Shown: positions 9,384 to 18,857 of the stretch, in pieces | How positions within the stretch are numbered: position 1 is the first letter of the stretch | Layout: every line of letters begins with the position of its first letter | From: Glaciecola sp. 33A | Lineage (GTDB): Bacteria; Pseudomonadota; Gammaproteobacteria; Enterobacterales; Alteromonadaceae | Length of the DNA stretch: 64,000 bases | Assembly: GCF_002836745.1 (NCBI RefSeq) | Contig: NZ_PJAR01000044.1 | Location: 620,001 to 684,000, forward strand | Reading direction: 5' to 3' | Position numbers and translations under genes: made by a program | Notes under the pieces: model-generated | Database searches by the model: none | Told to the model about the DNA's origin: nothing | What the model saw: only the letters and a program-made list of their open reading frames with translations

Positions 9384-10030
9384 TTTTGTGTTCCTAAACA
9401 AGTGTCACGATAGCCTGCTAAGTAAGCTTTAACTAATTCTGCACCACTGCGCTTTAAATGTGCGGCGATATTTTGTCGAGTCATATTCATATGGTCAGCG
9501 ATACTTTGTTGTTCCGGGAAATCGAAGTCGATGTAATAATACAGTACTTCGGCTTGTTTTTCTGTCAAACCGTTCAGCAAGTGACGCAAAAATAAGGTAG
9601 CAACCGTCAAGTCTGTTGACCATAGTTCAGTGCCAAAGTTAAGAACCAGATCACCCCTTGTTGCCTTATCGAATGATCTACCTGATAAAATGAAGGCTTC
9701 TCCAAGAGAACTACTCAGGTTTTTGGATGTTTGTTCAACACTACCAATCGCCAATGATTGGGTTAATTTAATCGATGGGCAATCAATACCTGATTGCAGA
9801 TAGAGTCGCAATGAGAGCGTTGACGTCATTGCATCGTTAATGTCTGTATAAAGTACTTGAAAACTATCTCCTCTAAATATTTCAGATTGACACTGGTAAC
9901 GCACCTCATGCGATTTTAGCAGCTGTTGAAGGGTTTTCATTACGCAAGCATATGCTTTTGCTTCAAGTTTGGTCGAGTGAACGATGTCGGTGGTTAAAAC
10001 AGCATATTGCGTGTGTGCCTTATCCGTCAT
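9380..10030 (-). CDS. SatD family protein with C-terminal helix-turn-helix
   Basis: A 216-aa SatD-family protein. The N-terminal two-thirds (VLTTDIVHSTKL, FRGDSFQVL, GEAFILSGRSFD) resemble a nucleotide-cyclase-like or sensor fold. The C-terminus EQQSIADHMNMTRQNIAAHLKRSG is a clear helix-turn-helix. It is therefore a plausible regulator of the light-gene island or of itself. It is translationally coupled to the DUF3307 gene. Three evenly spaced palindromes lie upstream of its start, as expected for autoregulation. Family assignment is by pattern; the DNA-binding role is inferred. Confidence 0.75.
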   Translation of the reverse strand: MTDKAHTQYAVLTTDIVHSTKLEAKAYACVMKTLQQLLKSHEVRYQCQSEIFRGDSFQVLYTDINDAMTSTLSLRLYLQSGIDCPSIKLTQSLAIGSVEQTSKNLSSSLGEAFILSGRSFDKATRGDLVLNFGTELWSTDLTVATLFLRHLLNGLTEKQAEVLYYYIDFDFPEQQSIADHMNMTRQNIAAHLKRSGAELVKAYLAGYRDTCLGTQK

Positions 10031-10089
10031 AAGAAACCCTTCAAGTAGTTAAATTAATGAAATATACAATGAATGTCATCACTATAAAT

Positions 10090-10165
10090 GCAAACGATTA
10101 CGTTTGCAAATATTAATTGCAACTATATATGTTTGCTATTAATGAAAGCAATTGAATACATTTGC
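10090..10165. promoter_or_regulatory. Three operator palindromes, 29-bp spacing, upstream of satD
   Basis: Three 18-bp sites share the form GCAA-N9-TTTGC: GCAAACGATTACGTTTGC (10090-10107), GCAACTATATATGTTTGC (10119-10136) and GCAATTGAATACATTTGC (10148-10165). Their centres are exactly 29 bp apart. The first is a perfect inverted repeat, extended by one matching base on each side. They lie 60-135 bases upstream of the satD start and 180-255 bases upstream of the divergent peptidase gene. Confidence 0.7.
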
Positions 10166-10345
10166 AATGTTAATAAGTAATGAGTTACTTTATTGTTTTA
10201 ACACCGTTTGTATTTTAATTTGAACTTGTAAGTCAATATCAGTATCTGATGACGTTGGCGCTAGATCTTAAAAATAGTTGTGTTTTTACCAATGTAACGC
10301 AATGATAAATATAACAAAGCTAACCATGCTAAAAGGACAACTTAA

Positions 10346-12496
10346 ATGAATAATCGTTTATTAGCACTCTTGGTCACAAGTACATTCTTGTTTGCTTGTT
10401 CACATGAAAAGGCCAAAGAAGAGTCAAACATGGATCCTGATAAAAGCAGCAGCATTGGTGCAGCTGAAGCAATAGCACCTTTGTGGTTAGAAGAAATTGA
10501 AGGAGAGCGAGCTCTCGCTAAAGTGAATGAGTGGAATAAAACAACACTTGACAAATTAATGAATGACGAGCGTTTTGACCAATATAGAAACGATGCGTTA
10601 AGCATTGTGAATGCGACCGACAAGATCGCGTATGGCCGCTATTATGGCGGATACGTGTATAACTATTGGCAAACTGCGGAGCAAGTAAGAGGTGTTTTAA
10701 GACGCACCTCATTGGAACAATATGAAAGTGAAAATACCGCTTGGGAAACGATTTTTGATTTAGATAAAATAGCGGTGTCCGCGAATAAAAACTGGGTATA
10801 CAAAGGGTCAACTTGTTACGACAAGAATTATGATATGTGCATGATGTCCCTTTCTGATGGCGGCAAAGATGCGAAGGAATTGAAAGAATGGAACCATGCA
10901 ACCAAGCAGTTTGTAGAGGGCGGCTTTTACATCCCTGAAGCAAAAAGCAGCATTTCATGGTTGGATAAGGATACCTTGATCGTAGGCACAGACTGGGGTG
11001 ATGACACGCTCACTGAAAGTGGTTATCCGTATATTACGAAATTGCTGAAACGCGGACAGACCTTGGCTGAGGCTACAGAAATATTTAGAGGAGAAAAGAC
11101 TGACGTTTCGGCGGGCGCGTTCTCATTAAATCTAGATGGTGACTCAGAAATATTAATGGGATACCGCTCAACAAGCATTTTTAAGAGTCAGTACTATTGG
11201 TTAAAAGATAATGAGCAAACACAATTACTGCCCATACCGGAGAAAAGTAATCCCGTGGGTATATTTAAAGACCAACTTCTCGTAAGTTTAAAAGATGATT
11301 GGCAACCCAGTGGTACTTCTATTTCTTTTACTAACGGTAGTTTAGTCTCATTTGATATTGCTGAGTGGATGAAATCTAACACTATTACTAACGCGAAATT
11401 GGTTTATCAACCAAACGCTAAATCGACTATTTCGGGTGTATCAATTACAAAGTCTACAGTATTGTTATCAATTACTGAGAATGTCGTTGGCAACGTATAT
11501 GTGTTTGATTATCAGGACGAGTGGAGGTCAACCAAGTTAGATTTACCACAGAACGGCACCGTAAGTATTATTTCTGCGAATGACGATAGTGATATTACGT
11601 TTATCAACCAAGAGAGTTTTATATCGCCTGATACTTTATTTAAGGTTGACCTTAATAGCAATAAGATCACAGTCGCTAAAAGATCTCCAACTAGATTTGA
11701 TGCATCCGATTTGGTCGTTGAGCAATTTCAAGCAACCTCTAAAGATGGCGTAAAAGTGCCGTATTTTGTTATTCGTAAAAAAGATATTGTGTATGATGGC
11801 TCAAATCCAACGTTGCTTTATGCCTATGGCGGCTTTCAGGTTTCACTAACGCCAAGCTACTCGGGTATTCGCGGTAAATTATGGTTAGAGCAGGGTGGGG
11901 TTTATGTTTTGGCAAATATCAGAGGTGGCGGCGAGTTTGGTCCTAAATGGCACCAAGCCGGTTTGAAAACAAATCGACAAGTGATTTACAACGATATGAT
12001 TGCCGTAGCTGAGTCACTCACCGAGAAAAAGATAACATCGCCAAGACGTTTAGGCGTAATGGGAGGGTCCAATGGCGGCTTATTAGTGGGGGTAATGTAT
12101 AACCAACGGCCAGACCTTTGGAATGCGGTCGTTTGTCAATCTCCATTGCTCGATATGCTGCGTTATCACAAATTACTCGCCGGTGCTTCTTGGGTTGGTG
12201 AGTTTGGAAGTCCTGATATTCCCGAGGAAAGGGCGTTTTTAGAAACCATATCTCCACTTCATAATGTTAATGAAGAAGGGGAGTATCCTCCCATATTTTT
12301 CGTAACCTCAACAAAAGACGATCGTGTTCATCCAGCCCACGCAAGAAAGATGGCTTACGTATTAGAACAATATGGACATACCTTCGAGTATTATGAAAAT
12401 ATAGACGGTGGGCATTCAGCTTCAGCAAATTTGACGGAAGTCGCAAAACGCAGCGCTCTTGAATATACGTTCCTGAGTCAGCAGCTAAAAGATTAA
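10346..12496 (+). CDS. Prolyl oligopeptidase family (S9) lipoprotein
   Basis: A 716-aa S9A-type serine peptidase. It starts with a lipoprotein signal (LLALLVTSTFLFACS, Cys at 18), so it should be exported and lipidated. Residues of about 50-430 form the beta-propeller and the last 250 the alpha/beta-hydrolase. The catalytic Ser is in MGGSNGGLLVG, the Asp in TKDDRVHPAHA and the His in GGHSASA. VANIRGGGEFGPKWHQ-type sequence precedes the nucleophile, as in prolyl oligopeptidases. Such enzymes cleave short proline-containing peptides. AAAAGGA sits upstream of the ATG. It appears monocistronic. Confidence 0.92.
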   Translation: MNNRLLALLVTSTFLFACSHEKAKEESNMDPDKSSSIGAAEAIAPLWLEEIEGERALAKVNEWNKTTLDKLMNDERFDQYRNDALSIVNATDKIAYGRYYGGYVYNYWQTAEQVRGVLRRTSLEQYESENTAWETIFDLDKIAVSANKNWVYKGSTCYDKNYDMCMMSLSDGGKDAKELKEWNHATKQFVEGGFYIPEAKSSISWLDKDTLIVGTDWGDDTLTESGYPYITKLLKRGQTLAEATEIFRGEKTDVSAGAFSLNLDGDSEILMGYRSTSIFKSQYYWLKDNEQTQLLPIPEKSNPVGIFKDQLLVSLKDDWQPSGTSISFTNGSLVSFDIAEWMKSNTITNAKLVYQPNAKSTISGVSITKSTVLLSITENVVGNVYVFDYQDEWRSTKLDLPQNGTVSIISANDDSDITFINQESFISPDTLFKVDLNSNKITVAKRSPTRFDASDLVVEQFQATSKDGVKVPYFVIRKKDIVYDGSNPTLLYAYGGFQVSLTPSYSGIRGKLWLEQGGVYVLANIRGGGEFGPKWHQAGLKTNRQVIYNDMIAVAESLTEKKITSPRRLGVMGGSNGGLLVGVMYNQRPDLWNAVVCQSPLLDMLRYHKLLAGASWVGEFGSPDIPEERAFLETISPLHNVNEEGEYPPIFFVTSTKDDRVHPAHARKMAYVLEQYGHTFEYYENIDGGHSASANLTEVAKRSALEYTFLSQQLKD

Positions 12497-12829
12497 TGTT
12501 AAGACAAACCTGTTGTGGAAACTGAGATTGGTTATTCAGGTTACCTCGTTGTATTTAGGGATCACGCTGCTCTGAGCGCATAAAACGTATCGCTATTAGA
12601 TATATTGATCTGAAGCACTAATACTCTCTTTGCCAGAGAGACGTTACTAAGGGCCACGCCATCTAGCGTTTAAAATGATTGGCGGTAAAGTGTTTAGTAA
12701 ATAAGCTATCAAGGCTTTCTGATTGACATCATAATGCAGACTTAAGCAGTTTAACATCGGTTGAATATAGCAAGTACATCGTTTATTCTTCAACTCCCGC
12801 AAATGCTGAATTGATTATCGGAATAAATA
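12497..12829. other. Intergenic region without recognised features
   Basis: 333 bases between the peptidase and the DUF2868 gene. I see no ORF of note, no convincing terminator and no repeat; it presumably holds the promoter of the DUF2868-DUF3482 operon. Confidence 0.5.
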
Positions 12830-14242
12830 ATGACAGATCGCTGTCTTCGCCTGCTGCTAGATTTTGATGGCTGCGCCCAAAGAGATAGCGGGCAGTCTTC
12901 AGTATTTCTGCACAGGCGCGATCGCAAGTTTGCTCTTACCTGTGAAGAGCAGGGGGTAAGACCCAGCCCTCAACGTTGGATTGCCTATATAAATCGTTTT
13001 AGCAACTCAGATCCTGAATTAAATCAATCAACCAAACTGCTGCGTTTCTGGCGCAGAGTTGACAATGGTTTTGTTACTGCAGGCGCACTATTTGGCCTAT
13101 TGAGCATGCTCGCTTTACTGTTTTATGATGGCGGTCAGCGTATTAACATTACGGTTATTATTGCCTTTGTCGCTTTTCAGCTCTTATTGGCGCTGATCAC
13201 TACCGTTCAATCATTGGTCGGATGGCAACCATGGCGGTCCTTACTGCAAGGTTTTGGCAGCCATTCGCAGTCAGAAGTCGTATCACATGTTCAGCCAGTG
13301 CTGATGGCACGATCAGCACACATGGGAGGCTCGTGCTTCGCATTAGCAGGCTTAATCAGCCTATTAGTTATGGTGTTACTGCAAGATCTTGCGTTCGGCT
13401 GGAGTACAACATTGGAGACTGATGCTGGTTCTTATCATGCAATTATTGCTGTGATTTCAGCGCCCTGGGCTTGGCTTTGGCCGGCGGCTGCGCCTGAACT
13501 AGGATTGGTAGAATCCACTCGTTTCTTTCGGGCTAGTGGCATTCAAGGTGATACAGACCCTGCGCTATGGGGCCAATGGTGGCCTTTTATTACTATGCTT
13601 TGGACAACATGGGTACTGCTACCCCGTTTAATTTTATGTTGGGTAGCTGGAGTCTTGATCCGACGTAAGTCGCGGCAATTACTAGGCAAGCACCCAGCAA
13701 TGCGCGAATTGATGTATCGCATGGAAACTGAAACGCTCGACACCGGTAATAAACACAACGATGCGTTAGACTTGCCTGATATTAAAACTCAATTTGCGCT
13801 CACACCGTTGCCAAAAGCCAGTATTTTGTTGAGTTGGGCAGGGGCTGGCGACTCAGCACTGCCAACATATCTTACTCATTCAAAAAGTATGCAGGCAAAA
13901 ATAGGCGGAAGAGTAAAATTGTCAGAGGATCAACGTACCTTGGAGCAAGTGGCGATAAAACTTGCACAGGAATCGAATCGTTGCGTGCTATTAGCTACAC
14001 GCAGTTGGGAACCGCCTACTGGTGAGTTGGAAGACTTCATTGCTAAAGCGCAAGAGCGTTGGCCAAAAGGTGCTCGATTAGTATTAGTGCCGCTAGCTAT
14101 TAACACCGCACTGCAACCAGAGCAGCATCAACTGCTGCCGTGGCTGAGGTTTGCTTATCGCATTCCAGCAAAGTTTGTATCGGTAAGTATGATGAGTTTA
14201 GATCACCTTAGTAGCAGTATTCAGGAGGGACCTAGAATATGA
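12830..14242 (+). CDS. DUF2868 family membrane protein
   Basis: A 470-aa protein matching DUF2868. It has a soluble N-terminus, then four or more membrane segments: around residues 85-105, 112-135, 165-188, and a pair near 240-275 ending in LLPRLILCWVAGVLI. The soluble C-terminal half includes LPKASILLSWAGAGDSALP. The family is nearly always encoded directly before a DUF3482 GTPase, as here, with a 4-base ATGA overlap, so the two probably form a membrane complex. The pathway is unknown. Confidence 0.85.
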   Translation: MTDRCLRLLLDFDGCAQRDSGQSSVFLHRRDRKFALTCEEQGVRPSPQRWIAYINRFSNSDPELNQSTKLLRFWRRVDNGFVTAGALFGLLSMLALLFYDGGQRINITVIIAFVAFQLLLALITTVQSLVGWQPWRSLLQGFGSHSQSEVVSHVQPVLMARSAHMGGSCFALAGLISLLVMVLLQDLAFGWSTTLETDAGSYHAIIAVISAPWAWLWPAAAPELGLVESTRFFRASGIQGDTDPALWGQWWPFITMLWTTWVLLPRLILCWVAGVLIRRKSRQLLGKHPAMRELMYRMETETLDTGNKHNDALDLPDIKTQFALTPLPKASILLSWAGAGDSALPTYLTHSKSMQAKIGGRVKLSEDQRTLEQVAIKLAQESNRCVLLATRSWEPPTGELEDFIAKAQERWPKGARLVLVPLAINTALQPEQHQLLPWLRFAYRIPAKFVSVSMMSLDHLSSSIQEGPRI

Positions 14243-15678
14243 AAAGTGCACCCAACTTTGCTGTGGTAGGCCATCCAAATAAAGGAAAATCTAGCATAGT
14301 CGCTACGCTATCGCAAAACGATGCCATTGCAATTGCGTTAGAACCGGGGACCACTCGAGCACGGCAAGCTTATCCATTAAAAGTTGATGGAAAAACGCTT
14401 TATACTTTGATAGACACCCCCGGTTTTCAGCGACCTAGGCGTGTATTAGAGTGGCTAGAAGCTCACAGTGTGTCTGCGTCAGATCATAGCGAAACGCTTC
14501 GAGCATTTGTGGTACAGCATAAAAGTGACGAGCGCTTTAATGACGAATGTGAGTTGCTTACGCCATTAATTGACGGCGCAGGGATTATTTATGTAGTCGA
14601 TGGCTCTGTGCCTTATAGCGCTGAGCACGAGGCTGAAATGACTATTTTACGATGGAGCGGTAGGCCTAGCTTAGCGTTAATCAATACCATTGGTGCCGAC
14701 GATTACAGTGATACTTGGCAGGCAGCATTAGGTCAGTTTTTCCAAGTAGTGCGAAAGTTTGACGCTGTGCGAGCGCCATTTGAAAAGCACTTAAGCCTGT
14801 TGCGTGCATTTGGGCAGTTGGAACCTGAGTGGGAAAAAACACTGGAAAATGCCACACAGTTTCTATCTAAACAGCGTCAGCAAAGACAATCTCAATCGGC
14901 TGGTATTATCGCTAAAGCGTTAACAGATATGATGTTTTATGCAGTAAAGCGTACCTTAGCAAATAATCAATCCACAAGCGCAATCGACAATAGTCTTGCA
15001 CAAGAATTAAAGACAAGTTGGTACCAGCGGCAACGGATGCGTGAACAAACGCTTCGGATAGACATTGAGCATTTATATCAACATCAGCGTATTCGCAGGC
15101 AAGAGGCTGAACTTCAATGGCACAGCGATAATGACCTTTTTTCAGAGAATAGCCGCAATCAATGGGCGGTAAGTAAACGATACTTAGCTACTGCAGGATT
15201 TGGTGCTGGTGCGCTAAGCGGTGTTGGTATAGACGCGTTGACTTTTGGCTCATCGTTTGGCACCGGAGCGCTTTTAGGTGGTTTACTCGGTGCTGCAGGA
15301 AGTTATTACTATGGCGGCAAATTGCTATTACCAGTGCTAAAAATTGGGCTGCTTAACAACGGCCTCAAAACGGCCACGTTTGGTCCCGTACAAGACAGCC
15401 AATTTGCTTATGTGGTTTTAGGGCGTGCCGTTGATCACTGGTGGCATATCAGTCATCGCAATCATGCGGGAAGGGATATGCTTGATTTGATTCCCGCCGA
15501 TAATCATTGGATAGAAGGCTTAGATAAAGAAAGCCGCAAAATCATTCAGAAAGCCTTGGATAAAAGCCGCAAACAACAGAACTTAGATGACAGCCTACAG
15601 AATAAATTCCATCAGGCGCTAGAGAAATGCATGGCGGTGTATGAAGAATGGCTCACAAAACCCGATATCTTATTATAA
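14239..15678 (+). CDS. DUF3482 family Era-like GTPase
   Basis: A 479-aa GTP-binding protein. The P-loop is GHPNKGKSS (residues 11-19), a PGTTR switch follows, and the G3 motif is DTPGF. The C-terminal DUF3482 part has a Gly/Ala-rich hydrophobic hairpin (GFGAGALSGVGIDALTFGSS, GALLGGLLGAAGS) that could insert in a membrane, and ends in charged helices. An LINTIGADDY segment stands where the usual NKxD specificity motif would be, so base recognition is atypical. It is translationally coupled to the DUF2868 gene. Confidence 0.87.
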   Translation: MKSAPNFAVVGHPNKGKSSIVATLSQNDAIAIALEPGTTRARQAYPLKVDGKTLYTLIDTPGFQRPRRVLEWLEAHSVSASDHSETLRAFVVQHKSDERFNDECELLTPLIDGAGIIYVVDGSVPYSAEHEAEMTILRWSGRPSLALINTIGADDYSDTWQAALGQFFQVVRKFDAVRAPFEKHLSLLRAFGQLEPEWEKTLENATQFLSKQRQQRQSQSAGIIAKALTDMMFYAVKRTLANNQSTSAIDNSLAQELKTSWYQRQRMREQTLRIDIEHLYQHQRIRRQEAELQWHSDNDLFSENSRNQWAVSKRYLATAGFGAGALSGVGIDALTFGSSFGTGALLGGLLGAAGSYYYGGKLLLPVLKIGLLNNGLKTATFGPVQDSQFAYVVLGRAVDHWWHISHRNHAGRDMLDLIPADNHWIEGLDKESRKIIQKALDKSRKQQNLDDSLQNKFHQALEKCMAVYEEWLTKPDILL

Positions 15679-15764
15679 TTATGATTTTACGCCAAAATGA
15701 AAGTCGAAGGACCTCTGGAGGTATCTTGCCGCTTGAGCTACCGCGATAGATATTTTCAACAGTA

Positions 15765-15790
15765 GGCCCCGAACACTTTTATTAGGGGCC
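15765..15790. terminator. Hairpin between convergent genes
   Basis: GGCCCC and GGGGCC form a 6-bp GC stem with a 14-base AT-rich loop. It lies between the ends of the DUF3482 gene and the convergent dehydrogenase gene. There is only a weak T-tract, so it is a possible bidirectional terminator. Confidence 0.5.
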
Positions 15791-15820
15791 ATATTTGTGC
15801 TGCATAGTTTAAGAAATAGA

Positions 15821-16693
15821 CTATTTATTGAGTAGTGTAATTAAGCTCGATGTGTCAAAGCGTCTGCCACCGTTGGCTTGTACTTGACCATAAAACTGAT
15901 CAACCAATGCGGTGATAGGCAAGTTTGCACCGTTAGTTTTTGCTTCATCTAATACAATGCCTAAATCCTTTCTCATCCAATCAACAGCAAAACCAAAGTC
16001 GAATTCGCCTTTAATCATGGTGCTTGACCTATTTTCCATTTGCCACGATTGCGCAGCACCCTTAGATATAACATCGACAACCTGCGTAGGATCAAGTCCA
16101 GCTTTACCAGCAAAATGAAGTGCTTCTGATAATCCTTGTACCACGCCCGCAATACAAATTTGATTAACCATTTTAGTTAATTGACCACTGCCACTTGACC
16201 CCATTAATTGATGCTTTTGTGAATAACAATTCAACAATGTAATAACCGCATCATATGTCTCCTTATTGCCGCCAAGCATTACCGTCAACTTCCCGTTTTG
16301 AGCCCCAGCCTGGCCACCTGAGACCGGCGCATCTAAGAATTGTATTCCCAAATCGTTAGCTGCTTTAAACAATTCGCGAGCAAGCTCTGCGGAAGTAGTG
16401 GTGTGGTCAATGAGTATATCACCAGCAGACATGCCCGCTAAAACACCATCTTCTCCATACACTACAGACCTAACATCATCGTCGTTGCCGACACACAGCA
16501 AAACTACTTTTGCATCTACTGCGGCTAATCGTGGCGTTATTTTTAATGCTCCATTGGCATATTCATTGACCCAACTAGTTGCGGTTGCGACTGTGCGATT
16601 GTAGACAGTGGTGTTAAATCCGGCATTTGATAAATGACCGGCCATCGGATAGCCCATAGCGCCCAACCCAATAAATGCAACATTGATACTCAT
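15821..16693 (-). CDS. NAD(P)-dependent 3-hydroxyisobutyrate dehydrogenase family oxidoreductase
   Basis: A 290-aa beta-hydroxyacid dehydrogenase. The NAD(P) fold opens with VAFIGLGAMGYPMAGHL; the substrate motif is DAPVSGGQAGAQNGKLTVM; the catalytic lysine lies in GQLTKMVNQ. Relatives act on 3-hydroxyisobutyrate, tartronate semialdehyde or glyoxylate/succinic semialdehyde; the substrate here cannot be decided. GAGGA seven bases upstream favours the second of two adjacent ATGs (16693). No valine-catabolic or glyoxylate genes lie nearby. Confidence 0.88.
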   Translation of the reverse strand: MSINVAFIGLGAMGYPMAGHLSNAGFNTTVYNRTVATATSWVNEYANGALKITPRLAAVDAKVVLLCVGNDDDVRSVVYGEDGVLAGMSAGDILIDHTTTSAELARELFKAANDLGIQFLDAPVSGGQAGAQNGKLTVMLGGNKETYDAVITLLNCYSQKHQLMGSSGSGQLTKMVNQICIAGVVQGLSEALHFAGKAGLDPTQVVDVISKGAAQSWQMENRSSTMIKGEFDFGFAVDWMRKDLGIVLDEAKTNGANLPITALVDQFYGQVQANGGRRFDTSSLITLLNK

Positions 16694-17790
16694 CATTAAT
16701 CCTCGTTAAATAGCGGCATTGGCCACTTTACTTATTTGTCTTCAGTTTGCCCATAGTATCTATTATTGGTGAGTCTTTCAGCTTATTAAACGGATCAGCA
16801 TGTTGCTATCATATGGCACCAAATGCATTTTGGTAAAATGAATTAATAGTATCTGCCAAACGAATACATATTTAATAATGTGACAACAAGTATCCATAAA
16901 GAAAAGTGATCGAAGATGCTCACAGCAACTGACCAGGAATTTGTCTAAGGATATTTATTAGCGGAATATATTTTATTACTTTTATTGTAGAACCCAAGGT
17001 AGTCAACAAGCTAGATCATTCAAAATTGTTCTTTAAATATTTAAACTTTAATAAATACAGACGGTTACATTAAATTTTATTTCTAAGGTATTGAAGTTTT
17101 GGTGTCTTAGATTAAACAGAATGATAGATCCAGGGTGATCGTACGGTTTAATGAACGTAGAAGCGTCATTTTAAATCATCTTAAATTCGTAAATTAGACA
17201 CAAAATACACTTATCCACTATTCTGGATAATAATACACAATTGCGCATAATGTATATTATGTTAAATTGATAATATACACACAATGTTATTCACAGGCCT
17301 TGTCGTTTCTATTCTAAATCTGGAATCGTGTTCTAGCGAAGCTGGAATTTTTGCTTTGTTGTGTAAAACGGTGAAATTATAATTTGTACCGCCCTCACCA
17401 CTTCAGCGACGTGGTAACAATAAAAGATATGCTCCTCTGTTTCTCACATCGGTTTGTCGGCGCAGTGGCGTTGCTAATTAAAACGGGACCCGTTAATTCA
17501 TCTGTAAGCTTTGCTTTCTATTATTGTTAATACTAGAAACGGTTGAGTTATCTAAAGTGCAAAAGAATTTGGGTCATTGTGTATTGGGATTATGTTGAAT
17601 AATTTCGCGGCAGCTTTGATTCATCTTGTTTAAATTGAACTCAAAAAATATGTGATGACTCTTTTTAATTGTTCGCTTCGCGCTTTTTTAATTCTGAAGT
17701 CGTCAAACTATTTTTTTAAACCGTATCGCAAATGTTCAACGCTGCCTACAAACTATTTATGCTGACAGCAACTGTTAAGTGTTACCGGTA
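16694..17790. other. Long AT-rich intergenic stretch, no gene recognised
   Basis: About 1.1 kb with no sustained reading frame and no family match that I can see. It contains strongly AT-rich direct repeats of short words (for example around 17220-17280, with several TATATTA-like words). It leads into the dispersed repeat copy at 17791. Confidence 0.4.
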
Positions 17791-18026
17791 ATGTGATGAG
17801 TCTATTTCAATATTTCGTTAGTGCAAAAGCGCTGCTATAATTTTCGTGGTGTAAAGTTATGCGAACATTTTTAGAAAATGGTTCTCGCGCACAAAAATAG
17901 TCTTTCGGTAGAAAGTACTCGCTCAGGCTTTTAATCTAAATTTAAATCTAAATTTAATTTTGATGGCGGGTAGATATTCCCGCCCTACTCCGGACTCGTT
18001 GAAATCGAATGAACAATTAAGCGATG
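17791..18026. repeat. Dispersed repeat, copy A (about 235 bp)
   Basis: By eye this region aligns with 27691-27918 over its whole length. It shares long words such as TTTTTAGAAAATGG, GCACAAAAATAG, CTCAGGCTTTTAATCT and GGGTAGATATTC. Copy A carries an internal duplication of TCTAAATTTAAA relative to copy B. There is no coding potential common to both copies. The identity is unknown. Confidence 0.75.
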
Positions 18027-18044
18027 GAGAGTGTCTCATGTTAC

Positions 18045-18416
18045 CTACTTTTTTTGCTTCATTCGGTCTTTTAGATCGGCAAATGGATTGTACGTGCTTG
18101 TTTCGATTTCAGTATCCTGGGTACTACCGTAACGTACAAAATTTTCAAACTTAGAATGCTCTTCATCATGACAATACAAACACAGCAGTTCCCAGTTACT
18201 GCCATCACTGGGATTATTACCATGGTTATGATCGACGTGATGTACCGTTAACTCCGAGAGGTTTCTATGGGTAAACTCACGGCGACAACGGCCACAGATC
18301 CAAGGATATATCTTAATGGCTTGTTCACGATAACCCGATGCACGTTTGGCTATGTATTCTTGCTGCTCGGCGAACACTTTATCATAACCGCCTGCCCCAG
18401 CTTTTTGATTCGACAT
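18045..18416 (-). CDS. yajD: HNH nuclease, YajD family
   Basis: A 123-aa HNH protein. CGRCRREF and CLYCHDEEH provide the two zinc Cys pairs, and the HNH core is LTVHHVDHNHGNNPSDGSNW. YajD-like proteins are widespread single-domain HNH nucleases of uncertain cellular role. The start MSNQKAGAGG is supported by family length. Copy A of the dispersed repeat ends 19 bases beyond its stop. Confidence 0.9.
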   Translation of the reverse strand: MSNQKAGAGGYDKVFAEQQEYIAKRASGYREQAIKIYPWICGRCRREFTHRNLSELTVHHVDHNHGNNPSDGSNWELLCLYCHDEEHSKFENFVRYGSTQDTEIETSTYNPFADLKDRMKQKK

Positions 18417-18857
18417 GTGATTTTCACTTAAAATAACTGACCATTTATTGGAACACCCATAGTAACAGCGTTATATACAACAAATTGAGTTTTTCACTTC
18501 ATAAGGTGAGTCGATTTTACCTTTTGATCTGCCAGAGTCGAGGTTAAAAATTCTGACCTCTTTGTTGTATTGTTATGGGTGGCTTGTTAACACTATTATA
18601 TTTCTGGCATTAAGGTATGCATGACCACCATTCATGAACAACAAAAGTTATGCGAAAATATGCTTGTTGAGATCAAAAACCTGCAAAGCCAATAATTAAG
18701 TCCTTCAGAAAAATCCACTACAAGCTTGTGTCAGTTAAACTAGATCAGTTTTCAGGAAAATTTTGATGATTGAATTTAGGCGAATTTTGCGACATTGGTG
18801 ACAAAATTAGTCGCATCTAGCGTAAAAATGAATTAACAACGCGCCCATTTTTAACTT
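18417..18857. other. Intergenic region, nothing recognised
   Basis: 441 bases between yajD and the GT39 gene. A 24-codon ORF (MTTIHEQQKLCENMLVEIKN, from 18621 on the plus strand) is too short to support. No repeat or hairpin stands out. Confidence 0.4.
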
